Origin: Herbaspirillum robiniae
GTDB lineage: Bacteria > Pseudomonadota > Gammaproteobacteria > Burkholderiales > Burkholderiaceae_D
Length of the DNA stretch: 64,000 nt
Assembly (NCBI RefSeq): GCF_002213415.1
Contig: NZ_NJGU01000008.1
Coordinates: 124,001 to 188,000, forward strand
Reading direction: 5' to 3'
Of the stretch, positions 34,717-43,112 are shown piece after piece; the stretch's first letter is position 1; every line of letters begins with the position of its first letter. The position numbers and the translations under genes are program-made. The notes beneath the pieces were generated by a model. The model was not told the DNA's origin, made no database searches, and worked only from the letters and a program-made list of their open reading frames with translations.

Positions 34717-36330
34717 TTAACGAATAACAAGCAGAGTCCGCGCTTCTGGCTGTAATTCAATATTCTCCCCAACTAGCGGCGTGAGCGGCTTGTCGATGTG
34801 GAACACGCCAACCAAGTGCTGCAGGGCCTGGGATTGCTCCCTTAGCGCTTGCGCGGCTGCGGCGGCCTGCTCTACCAGTGCTGCATTCTGCTGGGTAGCT
34901 TCATCCATGTGCGTGATCGCCTGATTGACCTGCTCGATGCCAGCACGCTGCTCCTGCGTGGCCGTGCTAATTTCACTGACGATATCGGAGACGCGCTTGA
35001 CGCTGGCCACCACCGCCTCCATCGTGGCGCCAGCCTGCAACACCAGACGCCCGCCGGCGTCGACCTTGGCCGCTGAGTCATCTATCAGGACCTTGATCTC
35101 CTTGGCGGCGGTGGCCGAACGCTGCGCCAACGAGCGCACTTCCGACGCTACCACGGCGAAGCCCCTGCCTTGCTCGCCGGCGCGCGCCGCTTCCACGGCG
35201 GCATTGAGCGCGAGGATGTTGGTCTGGAAAGCGATGCCGTCAATGACGCCGATGATGTCGACGATGCGACTGGATGCGTCACTGATGCCGTTCATCGTGC
35301 TCACCACCTGCTGTACCACCTCGCCGCTGTGTAACGCGACCTCCGAGGCGCTGGCCGCCAACTGGTTGGCCTGCTGAGCGTTATCGGCGTTCTGGCGTAC
35401 TGTGGAGGTAAGCTCCTCTATCGCTGCAGCGGTTTCCTCCAGCGAGCCGGCCTGCTGCTCGGTGCGCGAAGATAGGTCGAGGTTACCGCCGGCGATCTCG
35501 GCCGAGGCGGTGGCGATGGTCTCGGCGCCGCCGCGCACTTCGGCGACGATGCGCGTGAGGCTGCCGTTCATCTGGCGCAGCGCCTCCAATAGCTGGCCGA
35601 TCTCGTCGCGCGCCCCGGCTTCGATGCGGCTGCACAGGTTGCCATCGGCCACCTGCTGCGCCACCTCCACCGCATGACGCACCGGGCGCGTGATGGAGCG
35701 CGTGGTCCAGATCGCGAAGGCGCCGCCGAGCAGCACCGCCAGCGCCGCGATGGAGAGCATGATGATGGTCTTGCTGCGGTACTGGTCGGCAGCCTCCTCG
35801 CTGCTGCGGTCCATCATCATGGAACCGACCGCGATGTAGCCCTTGACCCGGCCGATGTATTTTTCCTGGTCCTCGCGCAGCGTGGTCAGCAGCAGTTGCG
35901 AAGCGTCCATGGTGGCGCCGGTGGAGGCCAGCTTCAGGTATTGCTGCTGCCCTTGCTGGTACTTGGCGCGCAACGCGGTGATCTCGGCGAAGGACTTGCG
36001 GCCCTGGTCGCTGGAGAGCCGTTCCTGCAACTTGCCGAGGTCGTCGCTGATGACTTTCTCGCCCTCGCCGATCAGGCGGATCTCATCGAGCAGCTTGGCG
36101 TGGTCGTCGATGAGCAGCAGGTTGCGCATCGAGCTGGCGTTCTCGCTGATCTTGAGCAGCACGTCGTTGGCCAGCAGCACCTGCGGATAGCGGTCCTTGA
36201 CGATGCGTTGGGTTCCCTGGTGCAGGGTGTTGAGGCTTTCGATGCCCAGCGCGGTGATGCCGGCCAGCAGCGCCAGCACCAGGCCGAAGCCCAGTCCCAG
36301 CCGGGCGCCTAGTTTGAGGTTTGCGATCAT
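34717..36330 (-). CDS. Methyl-accepting chemotaxis protein
   Basis: The ATG at 36330 follows GGAGGACCCC and gives 537 residues. A membrane helix is at about 10-30 ([20 protein letters not shown]), then a periplasmic four-helix-type sensor (about 35-185) with the [10 protein letters not shown] region typical of Tar-like 4HB domains. A second membrane helix ([20 protein letters not shown]) and a HAMP domain follow, then the signalling domain. The hairpin tip is [37 protein letters not shown] and methylation-type helices carry [17 protein letters not shown]. It senses an unknown ligand and signals through CheA/CheW. It follows the porin gene but is separated from it by a terminator. Confidence 0.95.
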   Translation of the reverse strand: MIANLKLGARLGLGFGLVLALLAGITALGIESLNTLHQGTQRIVKDRYPQVLLANDVLLKISENASSMRNLLLIDDHAKLLDEIRLIGEGEKVISDDLGKLQERLSSDQGRKSFAEITALRAKYQQGQQQYLKLASTGATMDASQLLLTTLREDQEKYIGRVKGYIAVGSMMMDRSSEEAADQYRSKTIIMLSIAALAVLLGGAFAIWTTRSITRPVRHAVEVAQQVADGNLCSRIEAGARDEIGQLLEALRQMNGSLTRIVAEVRGGAETIATASAEIAGGNLDLSSRTEQQAGSLEETAAAIEELTSTVRQNADNAQQANQLAASASEVALHSGEVVQQVVSTMNGISDASSRIVDIIGVIDGIAFQTNILALNAAVEAARAGEQGRGFAVVASEVRSLAQRSATAAKEIKVLIDDSAAKVDAGGRLVLQAGATMEAVVASVKRVSDIVSEISTATQEQRAGIEQVNQAITHMDEATQQNAALVEQAAAAAQALREQSQALQHLVGVFHIDKPLTPLVGENIELQPEARTLLVIR

Positions 36331-36402
36331 GGGGTCCTCCGCATGCGGAACGCGGCCCGCACGTGCGCCGGCCGCAAGAAAATTCTGGAAGAAAGGCGCA
36401 GT

Positions 36403-36438
36403 AAAAAAACGGCGGAGAAAGAGCTCTCTTCCTCCGCC
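36403..36438 (-). terminator. Rho-independent terminator after porin gene
   Basis: A 13-bp stem with one mismatch (36411-36423 with 36426-36438) is followed, on the minus strand, by seven T residues (36409-36403). It lies 80 bp downstream of the porin stop and upstream of the chemoreceptor start, so it separates their transcripts. Confidence 0.88.
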
Positions 36439-36517
36439 CAAGGCACTACGCAGCGCCGCCCCGCTCCAGGGACGACGAAGGCAAAACAAGACTATTCACA
36501 GAAGATGTTGCAAGCCA

Positions 36518-37603
36518 TCAGAACGAGTGGTGCATGCCAATGGTAGTGACCAGCTGGCCCTGGCCGCCGGACACGCCGGTGGAACCGGAGGCGCCGGTGC
36601 CGTTCATGACCGCGAAGCGCGCGTCGCCGCCGGCGCGCTGGTAGGCGGCCTGCACGTACCACTGGGTGCGCTTGGAGAACTCATGCACGTGCGACAGGCT
36701 GAAGGTGTTCCAGCGCGCGCCTTCCAGCTTGGAGAGACCGTAGCCGAAGTTGATCGTGTCCAGCGTGGCGTAGCGCCATGCCGCGCCCAGATCCAGGTTC
36801 TTCTGCTTGGGGGTCAGGCCGGTGGGCATGTCCAGCTTGACCTGGGTGTAGGCCGCGTTCAGGCGCACGCTGCCGAGGGTGTAACCTATGCCGCCGGCGT
36901 AGGTGGTCAGGCTCTTGAACACGGTGGTCGCGTTGCCCAGGCCGACGCTGGTCAGGAAGGTGCCGGCATAGCCTGCAGCTCGGTTGTTGAGCTTGGAATA
37001 GGCCACCGCCGCGCGCAGCGGGCCGTTGCCGTAGGTGGCGCCGGCGCTGACGTTGCGGCCGTTGCTGTTGTCGCCGGCCACTTCACCGAAGCCGTACATC
37101 AGGCTGCCCTGGAAGCCGCCGACGGTAGGCGAGGTATAGCGCACCGCGTTGTCGAACTGGTAGGTGTTGGCCAGGCTGTCCAGGTTACCAGGGTGGAACA
37201 GGTACCAGTTGGTCAGCTGGAAACCGTTGGACAGCTTGCCGACATAGTCGAACACCACATCGGGCATGTGGCCCAGGGTCACCGCGCCGAAGTCGCCCGA
37301 CAGGCCGACGGTGCTGTAGCGGTTGAACAGCTTGGTCGAATTGGGAACGCCGCCGGAGTCGGTATAGAAGCCGCCTTCCAGCTGGAAGTTGGCCTTCAGG
37401 TTGCCACCCAGGTCCTCGGTGCCGCGAAAGCCGATGCGGTCCGGTTGCATGGTGCCCTGGTCCAGGCGCGACACCGAACCGCCGCCGAGGTTGTTGATGT
37501 AGGCTACGCCGGCGTCGAGGCTGCCGTAGATGGTGACGCTGCTCTGCGCAAAGGCGCCTGCCGAGAGACAGGATGCCGCTGCGGCAATCATTAACTTCTT
37601 CAT
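36518..37603 (-). CDS. Outer-membrane general porin
   Basis: The ATG at 37603 follows GGGGAG and gives 361 residues. The signal peptide MKKLMIAAAASCLSAGAFA precedes QSSVTIYGSLDAGVAYINN, the hallmark start of Burkholderiales trimeric porins (OmpC/Omp32 type). Alternating strands and the C-terminal Phe (TTIGMHHSF) fit a 16-strand beta-barrel that inserts through the BAM machinery. It follows the catabolic operon on the same strand but after a terminator, so it probably has its own promoter in 37604-37812. It may admit the pathway's substrate, by inference from position. Confidence 0.95.
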   Translation of the reverse strand: MKKLMIAAAASCLSAGAFAQSSVTIYGSLDAGVAYINNLGGGSVSRLDQGTMQPDRIGFRGTEDLGGNLKANFQLEGGFYTDSGGVPNSTKLFNRYSTVGLSGDFGAVTLGHMPDVVFDYVGKLSNGFQLTNWYLFHPGNLDSLANTYQFDNAVRYTSPTVGGFQGSLMYGFGEVAGDNSNGRNVSAGATYGNGPLRAAVAYSKLNNRAAGYAGTFLTSVGLGNATTVFKSLTTYAGGIGYTLGSVRLNAAYTQVKLDMPTGLTPKQKNLDLGAAWRYATLDTINFGYGLSKLEGARWNTFSLSHVHEFSKRTQWYVQAAYQRAGGDARFAVMNGTGASGSTGVSGGQGQLVTTIGMHHSF

Positions 37604-37812
37604 TAAACTCCCCTTCAACGAATAAGTACCAACATCGCGGCCGTACGCCGCATCTTTACTCACTGCTCCCTGCCACCCCTTGTGGAAGGAAGGTGATGGT
37701 TCCGGGCGCCCTGCCGCCGCATGGTCGGCTGGCGAAGGCTGGCCGGGTGGCCCGTGATCGGGCGGTATTTGTTCCACCTATGGATCAACGTTCCACAAAA
37801 TTCATCGGGCTC

Positions 37813-37843
37813 AAAAAAATGCCCGGTGCATCGGCACGGGCAT
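37813..37843 (-). terminator. Terminator of the catabolic operon
   Basis: On the minus strand the stem ATGCCCGTGC / GCACCGGGCAT (one bulged base; 37843-37819) is followed by seven T residues (37819-37813). It lies 20 bp after the ferredoxin-reductase stop and marks the end of the 18-gene run. Confidence 0.88.
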
Positions 37844-37862
37844 CGGAGTCGAGCGCGCCGGG

Positions 37863-38810
37863 TCAGATATCCAGCACCAGGCGTTGGCCCTTGCAGCCGG
37901 ACACGCACACCATCATCGACTTGCCGGCGGCGCGCTCGGACTTGCTGAGCACGCCGTCGCGATGGTCCAGCTCGCCCTCGAGCACCCGGGTCTCGCAGGC
38001 GCCGCACACCCCTTCGCGGCAGCTGTGGTCGACGTTGACGCCGGCGTCCAGCAGCGCATCCAGCAGCGACTTGCCGGCCGGGACCGTGACGCTGGTCTTG
38101 CTGCGCGCCAGCTCGGCGACGTAGCTGCCGCTCTGCACCGGCGCCACCTTCTCGGCGGCGAAGCGCTCGATGTGCACGTTGGGCAGGCCCAGTTCTTCGC
38201 AGATCGATTCGAAGGCGTTCAGCATCGGGGTCGGGCCGCAGCAATAGAAGTGCGCGTCCTTGGGCCGCGACGCCAGGAAACCGCGCAGGTCGGGCGGCGC
38301 GCCGGCCTCGTCGTCGAAGTGGCTGGACACCCCGGGCTGGCCCAGCAGCTCGGCGGTGAAAGCGGCTTCCTTGCGCGAACGCGCGCAGTAGAACAGCTCC
38401 ACCGATTTGCCCTGGCGGCCGAGACGGCCGTACATGCAGGAAATCGGCGTGATGCCGATGCCGCCGGCGATCAGCACCGAGTGCGCGGCCGACTCGTCGA
38501 GCGGGAAGTTGTTGCGCGGCGCCGAGATGGCGATGGTGGCGCCCACGCGCAGTTGCTCGTGCACGTAGCGCGAGCCGCCGCGGCTGTTGCGGTCGTTGAG
38601 CACGCCGACCACGTAGCGGTGGCGTTCGGTGGGCGGATTCGACAGCGAGTAGCTGCGCACGATGCCGTTGGGCAGGTGCAGGTCGACGTGGGCGCCGGCC
38701 TCGAAAGGCGGCAGCTCGCCGCCTTCGGGGGCGCGCAACTCGACGCTGACCACGCCTTGCGCCTCGAAGCGCATGGCCTGGATCCGGACAGAAATAGTAG
38801 GACTGCTCAT
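37863..38810 (-). CDS. Phthalate dioxygenase reductase-like (VanB-type) oxidoreductase
   Basis: The 315-residue protein has the FMN/NAD/2Fe-2S order of class IA reductases. The flavin domain carries RSYSLSNPPTERHRYVVGV near 50-70. The NAD domain carries HSVLIAGGIGITPISCMYGRL near 108-128 and FYCCGPTPMLNAFE. The plant-type 2Fe-2S domain carries CREGVCGACETRVLEGE with a late CVSGC (four cluster Cys). It passes electrons from NADH to the Rieske oxygenase encoded at 39273-40322. It is the last gene of the catabolic operon. A GTG three codons upstream is an alternative start. Confidence 0.92.
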   Translation of the reverse strand: MSSPTISVRIQAMRFEAQGVVSVELRAPEGGELPPFEAGAHVDLHLPNGIVRSYSLSNPPTERHRYVVGVLNDRNSRGGSRYVHEQLRVGATIAISAPRNNFPLDESAAHSVLIAGGIGITPISCMYGRLGRQGKSVELFYCARSRKEAAFTAELLGQPGVSSHFDDEAGAPPDLRGFLASRPKDAHFYCCGPTPMLNAFESICEELGLPNVHIERFAAEKVAPVQSGSYVAELARSKTSVTVPAGKSLLDALLDAGVNVDHSCREGVCGACETRVLEGELDHRDGVLSKSERAAGKSMMVCVSGCKGQRLVLDI

Positions 38811-38835
38811 GAATGCCACTTCCAGATAAAGAACT

Positions 38836-39276
38836 TCAGGAAACCACTTCTTGCACCGCTTGCCGCAGGTCCACGCCCAGCCGCGCGAAGGCGTCGGCCT
38901 CGACCGTCAGCTCGGGGAACACCAGGCCGCTGACCTCGACCAGCGTCGAGCACGGATACGGCGCCTCGAAGAAGTCGCGGCGCGCGCGCCCGACCTCATC
39001 CTTGTCGCCGATGTCCTTCACGTAGATCACCAGCTTGTAGATGCAGCCGATGTTGCCGCCGGCCGCCTCCACCAGGTCGCGCACCTTGCCCAGCACCACC
39101 AGCGTCTGCTCGTAGGTGCCGAGCTTGCGGTCACGCGAGGCCGGGTGCGCGGTCATGCCGGACATCGCGATCTCGTCGCCGATCACCAGGCAGTTGGACC
39201 AGGTCGCCGTCGCCAGCTCGGCCACCTTCGCGGTCTTCACGTGGCGCACTGCCGACTTGCCGGATGCCTCGCTCAT
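38836..39276 (-). CDS. RidA/YjgF family protein, possible 2-aminomuconate deaminase-like
   Basis: The 146-residue protein has the RidA fold signature: IAMSGMTAH near 36-45, the long helix TLVVLGKVRDLVEAAGGN, and VIYVKDI. The C-terminal motif reads YPCSTLVEVSGLVFPELTVEADAFA. In archetypal RidA the residue before S/T here is an Arg that holds the imine substrate; this protein has Cys-Ser instead, so it belongs to a divergent Rid group. 2-Aminomuconate deaminases (AmnD/NbaF) are in this superfamily, and the neighbouring extradiol dioxygenase and aldehyde dehydrogenase would fit such a pathway. The start overlaps the stop of the Rieske gene (ATGA). Confidence 0.85.
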   Translation of the reverse strand: MSEASGKSAVRHVKTAKVAELATATWSNCLVIGDEIAMSGMTAHPASRDRKLGTYEQTLVVLGKVRDLVEAAGGNIGCIYKLVIYVKDIGDKDEVGRARRDFFEAPYPCSTLVEVSGLVFPELTVEADAFARLGVDLRQAVQEVVS

Positions 39277-40322
39277 GCCGCTTTCACCGGCGCCTTGGCC
39301 GCCGCCAGTTCCTCTTCACGGGCGATCTGGTCCTTGGCCAGGCCGCGCAGGTGGCGGCGCAGGCGCACGATGCCCATGTCGTGCTGGTACAGCATCTCGC
39401 GCTGGTTGGCGTCGGGCTCCATCAGCTCCAGCACCACGCGGTCCTGCTCCAGCACGTTCCAATGGCGCGCCTCCAGGCGGTTGCGGTAGAGGAAGCGCCA
39501 GGTATCCTTCTGCCAACCGGTCAGCTTGCGGCAGCGCCAGTGGAACACCGCGGCGATGTTGTCCACGATCGGGGTATAGCTGCCGATGATCACGAAGCTG
39601 CCGCCGGGACCGCCGGTCTTGGGATAGGGGATCGCCAGGCGCATCCAGTGCAGGTCGGTGTCGCCCCACTCGGTCCAGTCGAAGTTGACGTCGCGCTGGC
39701 CTTCCTTCTCGAACACGAAGCCGATGTCGGTCTCGCGGATGCCGAAGCTGGCCTTGTTGTCGCCCTCGGCCATCGAGTGCGACTGCTTGTGCAGGAAGGT
39801 GCCGTGCATCGGATCCATCACGTTGTCCAGCACGTAGCGGTAGTCGCCCTTCCATTCGGTGTAGCACAGGAAGTTGGAATACTCGGGGCTGGTCAGCTCT
39901 TCCGGCAGGCGCAGCGGCGGCGGCATGTCGACGTCTTCCAGGCTGTTGTAGAGGAAGATGGCGCCGGCCGCCTCGGTGACGTGGAAGCGGCGCGTGGCCT
40001 TGGCGCCTTCCAGCTTGCAGCCGGGGCTGCCGGGCACGCTGGTGACCACGCCGTCGAAGCGCACCTGCACGCCGTGGTAGCCGCAGGCGATGCGGTCGCC
40101 CATGGGGATGCCCATGGACAGCGGCGCGCCGCGATGCGGACAGTGGTCTTCCAGCGCGTGCAGCGTGCCGGACGGTTCGCGCCACAGCACGAACTTCTTG
40201 CCCAGGCGGCGCAGCGAGACGGGCTTCTCGGCCACGAACTCCGACGGGCAGATGGGGTACCACAAGTCTTTCAGGCCGACGGCGAGCACGGCGTCGACGG
40301 GATCATTGGCTGTCGTTCTCAT
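39273..40322 (-). CDS. Rieske non-haem iron oxygenase, alpha subunit
   Basis: The 349-residue protein contains the Rieske 2Fe-2S motif CPHRGAPL...CGYHGVQV (about residues 61-66 and 80-86) in the N-terminal domain. The catalytic iron site is in NVMDPMHGTFLHKQSHSM near 170-185 with two His, and a later Asp completes the 2-His-1-carboxylate triad. The layout (about 350 residues, no beta subunit nearby) is that of VanA- or phthalate-oxygenase-type homo-oligomers. It would hydroxylate or demethylate an aromatic substrate using the VanB-type reductase in the same operon. Confidence 0.92.
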   Translation of the reverse strand: MRTTANDPVDAVLAVGLKDLWYPICPSEFVAEKPVSLRRLGKKFVLWREPSGTLHALEDHCPHRGAPLSMGIPMGDRIACGYHGVQVRFDGVVTSVPGSPGCKLEGAKATRRFHVTEAAGAIFLYNSLEDVDMPPPLRLPEELTSPEYSNFLCYTEWKGDYRYVLDNVMDPMHGTFLHKQSHSMAEGDNKASFGIRETDIGFVFEKEGQRDVNFDWTEWGDTDLHWMRLAIPYPKTGGPGGSFVIIGSYTPIVDNIAAVFHWRCRKLTGWQKDTWRFLYRNRLEARHWNVLEQDRVVLELMEPDANQREMLYQHDMGIVRLRRHLRGLAKDQIAREEELAAAKAPVKAA

Positions 40323-40362
40323 TTCTGGTCTCTCCTGTTGGCTGGCGCTGGTCGCGGATGGC

Positions 40363-40596
40363 TCACGCGGCCAGGCGGGCGATTTCTTCCTGGTAGTTCT
40401 GTTCGGTCCACACGCCGCCGTTGTAGGGGCAGCTCGGGCCGGTGCGGTTCAGGTGCGCCACCAGGGCGTCCAGTTCATGCACGCCGGCGGCGTAGGCGCG
40501 CTCGATGGAGTCGCCCAGCAGGTCTTCATACTGGGTCGGCGGGCGGCGGCGCGCCTGGTGCGGATTGAGATAAACGTCTGTGACTGTTGCAACCAT
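40363..40596 (-). CDS. Small protein in Rieske operon (77 aa)
   Basis: Two ATGs (40599, 40596) follow GGAGG; I use the second for better spacing. The protein (MVATVTDVYLNPHQARRRPP...IARLAA) is soluble, with the helical stretch YEDLLGDSIERAYAAGVHELDALVAHLNRTG near 23-53 and a C-terminal GVWTEQNYQEEIARL. Its start overlaps the stop of the 110-residue gene, so they are coupled, and it ends 41 bp before the Rieske start. I do not recognise the family; a role in oxygenase assembly or regulation is a guess. Confidence 0.7.
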   Translation of the reverse strand: MVATVTDVYLNPHQARRRPPTQYEDLLGDSIERAYAAGVHELDALVAHLNRTGPSCPYNGGVWTEQNYQEEIARLAA

Positions 40597-40928
40597 CATT
40601 GGCCTCCATTTCTGACGCGCTCGCGGATACGCTCACGCACGGGAACAAAATCGTAGCTGGGGTAGCATTCGGTGCGGAACACGCCCCATGCCGAGCGTTC
40701 GAGCTCGACGTTGACCAGCGGCAGCAGCGCCGGCGGCAGTTCCAGCGTGACGATCTGGCCCAGGCCCATGGCCACGGTCCACGACACCACGCGGGTGCCT
40801 TCGACGGGAAAGCGCTCCCACCAGTCCATCTTCTTCATGTGCGACTGGATGTCTTCCAGGTTCTTGGACTGGTCATGCTTCAACACGATGGTCAGCAGCA
40901 TGGTGTCCGGCTGTTTCTCTTGGCTCAT
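40596..40928 (-). CDS. Small alpha/beta-barrel-like protein (110 aa)
   Basis: This protein starts MSQEKQPDTMLLTIVLKHDQ and has a ferredoxin-like strand/helix pattern: MLLTIVLKHDQS, a helix NLEDIQSHMKKMDWWERF, then RVVSWTVAMGLGQIVTLELP and WGVFRTECYPSYDF. It resembles dimeric alpha/beta-barrel proteins (muconolactone-isomerase or ABM-like), but no catalytic residue can be named. The ATG follows GAGATGAGCC at the end of a tight spacing after the monooxygenase gene. Function unknown. Confidence 0.7.
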   Translation of the reverse strand: MSQEKQPDTMLLTIVLKHDQSKNLEDIQSHMKKMDWWERFPVEGTRVVSWTVAMGLGQIVTLELPPALLPLVNVELERSAWGVFRTECYPSYDFVPVRERIRERVRNGGQ

Positions 40929-40942
40929 CTCGACTCCGGGCG

Positions 40943-42097
40943 TCAGGCGGTCGCGACTTCGGGTTCCGGCTGCAGCGGCACCTTCCAGGCGTCGTAGCCG
41001 TACACCCAGTCGGCGTTGCCGCCTTCGCGCAGCCAGTTGTTGCCGCGCGAACCGATCTGTATCTTCGAGGCGCGCGCCATGCGCAGCTGCTCATAGACAT
41101 GCAAGGACCTTGCCACCTCGTCCAGCGTCGAGACGGTGACCAGGCAGCGCGCAAGCACCACCGCGTCTTCGATGGCCATGCCGGCGCCCTGCGCCATGAA
41201 AGGCATCATCGGGTGGCAGGCATCGCCCAGCAGCGCCATGTTGCCCTTGGCCCAGGCCGGCAGCGGATCGCGTTCGTACAGCGCGGTCTTGAGCACTTCG
41301 TCGCAGGCGTCCAGCAGCGCCGTGGCGTCGGGGTGGAAGCCGGCGTAGCTGTCGCGCAGTTCCTGCACGCTGCCCGGGGTGGTCCAGGACTCCAGGTGCC
41401 AGGTCTCCTGCGCGGTGGTGGCGAAGATGAAGATGTCCTCGCCGCGATTGAGCGGGAAGGTGACGATCTGGCTTTCCGGGTTGGGGCCCCACCACTTGGT
41501 GAAGGCCTGCAGGTTGGGCACGCCGGCCACCTTGTGCGCCGGCACCACCGCGCGGAACGCCACCACGCCGGTGAAGCGCGGCTTCTCGGCGCCGAACATC
41601 GCGGTGCGCACGGCCGAGTGGATGCCGTCGCCGCCGATCAGCACGTCGACGCGGTCATGGCTGCCGTCGGCGAATGCCAGTTCGATGCCGGCGGCAGTCT
41701 GCTCCACCTTCTCGGCGCGCTTGGCGAAGCGCACCTGCTCCAGCGGGAACACCTCGGCAAGCGCGGCCAGCAGGTCGGCGCGATGGATGGTCAGCTGCGG
41801 CGCGCCGTATTTCTGTTCGGCGGTGTCGCCCATGGCCAGGCGCGAGGTTTCCTCGCCGGTGTTCCAGGTGCGGCTGATGCGGTGGGTCGGGCGCGCGGCG
41901 GTCTTGCGCACGGCTTCGCCGATGCCAAGGCCGTCCAGCGCGCGCACCGCGTTGGGCGTCAGGTTGATGTCGGCGCCCACGCGCAGGAACTGCTTGGACT
42001 GCTCGTACACCACCACCTCGTGGCCGGCGCGCTGCAGGGCGATGGCGGCGGTCAGGCCGCCGATGCCGGCGCCCAGGATTCCGATCTTGAAGGACAT
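40943..42097 (-). CDS. FAD-dependent aromatic monooxygenase (salicylate/6-hydroxynicotinate type)
   Basis: The start at 42097 follows AGAGGAAAGCAC and gives 384 residues. GILGAGIGGLTAAIALQRAGHEVVVYEQ is the N-terminal FAD dinucleotide fold (residues 5-32), DVLIGGDGIHSAVR is the DG motif near 150-163, and LLGDACHPMMPFMAQGAGMAIEDAVVL near 280-306 is the second FAD motif. These place it in group A flavin hydroxylases (salicylate 1-hydroxylase, NicC). It uses NAD(P)H and oxygen to hydroxylate or decarboxylatively hydroxylate a ring. It is flanked by the ring-cleavage dioxygenase. The ring substrate is unknown. Confidence 0.92.
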   Translation of the reverse strand: MSFKIGILGAGIGGLTAAIALQRAGHEVVVYEQSKQFLRVGADINLTPNAVRALDGLGIGEAVRKTAARPTHRISRTWNTGEETSRLAMGDTAEQKYGAPQLTIHRADLLAALAEVFPLEQVRFAKRAEKVEQTAAGIELAFADGSHDRVDVLIGGDGIHSAVRTAMFGAEKPRFTGVVAFRAVVPAHKVAGVPNLQAFTKWWGPNPESQIVTFPLNRGEDIFIFATTAQETWHLESWTTPGSVQELRDSYAGFHPDATALLDACDEVLKTALYERDPLPAWAKGNMALLGDACHPMMPFMAQGAGMAIEDAVVLARCLVTVSTLDEVARSLHVYEQLRMARASKIQIGSRGNNWLREGGNADWVYGYDAWKVPLQPEPEVATA

Positions 42098-42120
42098 GTG
42101 CTTTCCTCTTTGCTGTGAGC

Positions 42121-43092
42121 TTATTTGCCGGCCGGCGCGCGATCGGTCAAGAACTTGCCGCTGGGGCCTTGCGCATTCTTCTGGCGGCGCGTGTTGCCGT
42201 CGATGCCGCCGTCGATGGCCCATTCGGCGAACACCGTCGGGCCCGGCTCGAAGTCGCGCGGCTCCCAGTGCTCGTCCAGCTGGTCTTCGTCGGCGTAGTA
42301 CTCGATCAGGCCGCCGGCCGGGTTCTTGAAGTACCAGAAGTAGGCCGAGGAAATCGGATGGCGGCCGGGGCCGAGCTGGGTGTCCCAGCCGCTGCGCGAC
42401 ATGTGCATGCCGCCGCCGAACACCTCATGGATGTCGCGCACGGTGAAGGCCACGTGGTTCAGGCCCGAGCGCGCCTCCGGCGGTTGCAGCAGGAAGATGT
42501 CGTGGTGGCCGCCGACGTCGGCGCAACGCAGGAAGGCGCCACGCTCCGGATAGCGGTCGGACGGCACGAAGCCGAAGTTCTCGCAGTAGAACTTCTCGCA
42601 AGCCTTCACGTCCTTGACGAAGAACACCACGTGGCCGACCTCGATCGGCGCGGCGCGCTCGTAGACCGGGCTGCGTTCGTTGATGCGGTTCTTCTCGTTC
42701 CAGGTATTCATGCGTGCGCACTGCACCTGCACGTCGCGCTTGACCGAGACCTGGAAGCGCACCGCCAGGCCGTTGGGATCGGTGCAGCCGACGCGCTTGC
42801 CGTCGTTGATGTAACCCTGCAGTTGCTTGATGCGGCCGGCGAACTTGTCCAGCACCGCGTCCGACGACACGCCCCACACCACTTCACGCAGGGTCGGGCC
42901 GGCTTCGATGGCCGGCGGCAGGCTGGGATCGCCGCTGTCGCGCACGATCACGCGGCAGCCGTTCTGCGATTCGAACACCAGCTCGGCGGCGCTCTGCTGC
43001 GCCAGCACCATGCCCCAGTCGAGGAAGAACTGGCGGCACTTGGGCAGGTCGTCCGCGCCGTAGATGATTTCGTCGATACCTAATACGTCCAT
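42121..43092 (-). CDS. Extradiol ring-cleavage dioxygenase (VOC superfamily)
   Basis: From the ATG at 43092 (behind AGGAGAAGCAC) the protein has 323 residues and two VOC modules. The C-terminal module carries the Fe(II) ligands expected of type I extradiol enzymes: His in EVGHVVFFVKD, His in LNHVAFTV and Glu in GLIEYYADE. The N-terminal module (VLGIDEIIYGADDLPKCRQFF) lacks them, as in the family. It would open a catechol or aminophenol ring next to the hydroxyl group and make a muconate semialdehyde. The aldehyde dehydrogenase is 20 bp upstream. Confidence 0.9.
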   Translation of the reverse strand: MDVLGIDEIIYGADDLPKCRQFFLDWGMVLAQQSAAELVFESQNGCRVIVRDSGDPSLPPAIEAGPTLREVVWGVSSDAVLDKFAGRIKQLQGYINDGKRVGCTDPNGLAVRFQVSVKRDVQVQCARMNTWNEKNRINERSPVYERAAPIEVGHVVFFVKDVKACEKFYCENFGFVPSDRYPERGAFLRCADVGGHHDIFLLQPPEARSGLNHVAFTVRDIHEVFGGGMHMSRSGWDTQLGPGRHPISSAYFWYFKNPAGGLIEYYADEDQLDEHWEPRDFEPGPTVFAEWAIDGGIDGNTRRQKNAQGPSGKFLTDRAPAGK

Positions 43093-43112
43093 GTGCTTCT
43101 CCTGATTCCTGT

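Noticed and set aside
36197-37594. Plus-strand open frame opposite the porin
   Set aside because: Shadow of the porin gene, which has a signal peptide, barrel pattern and terminal Phe.
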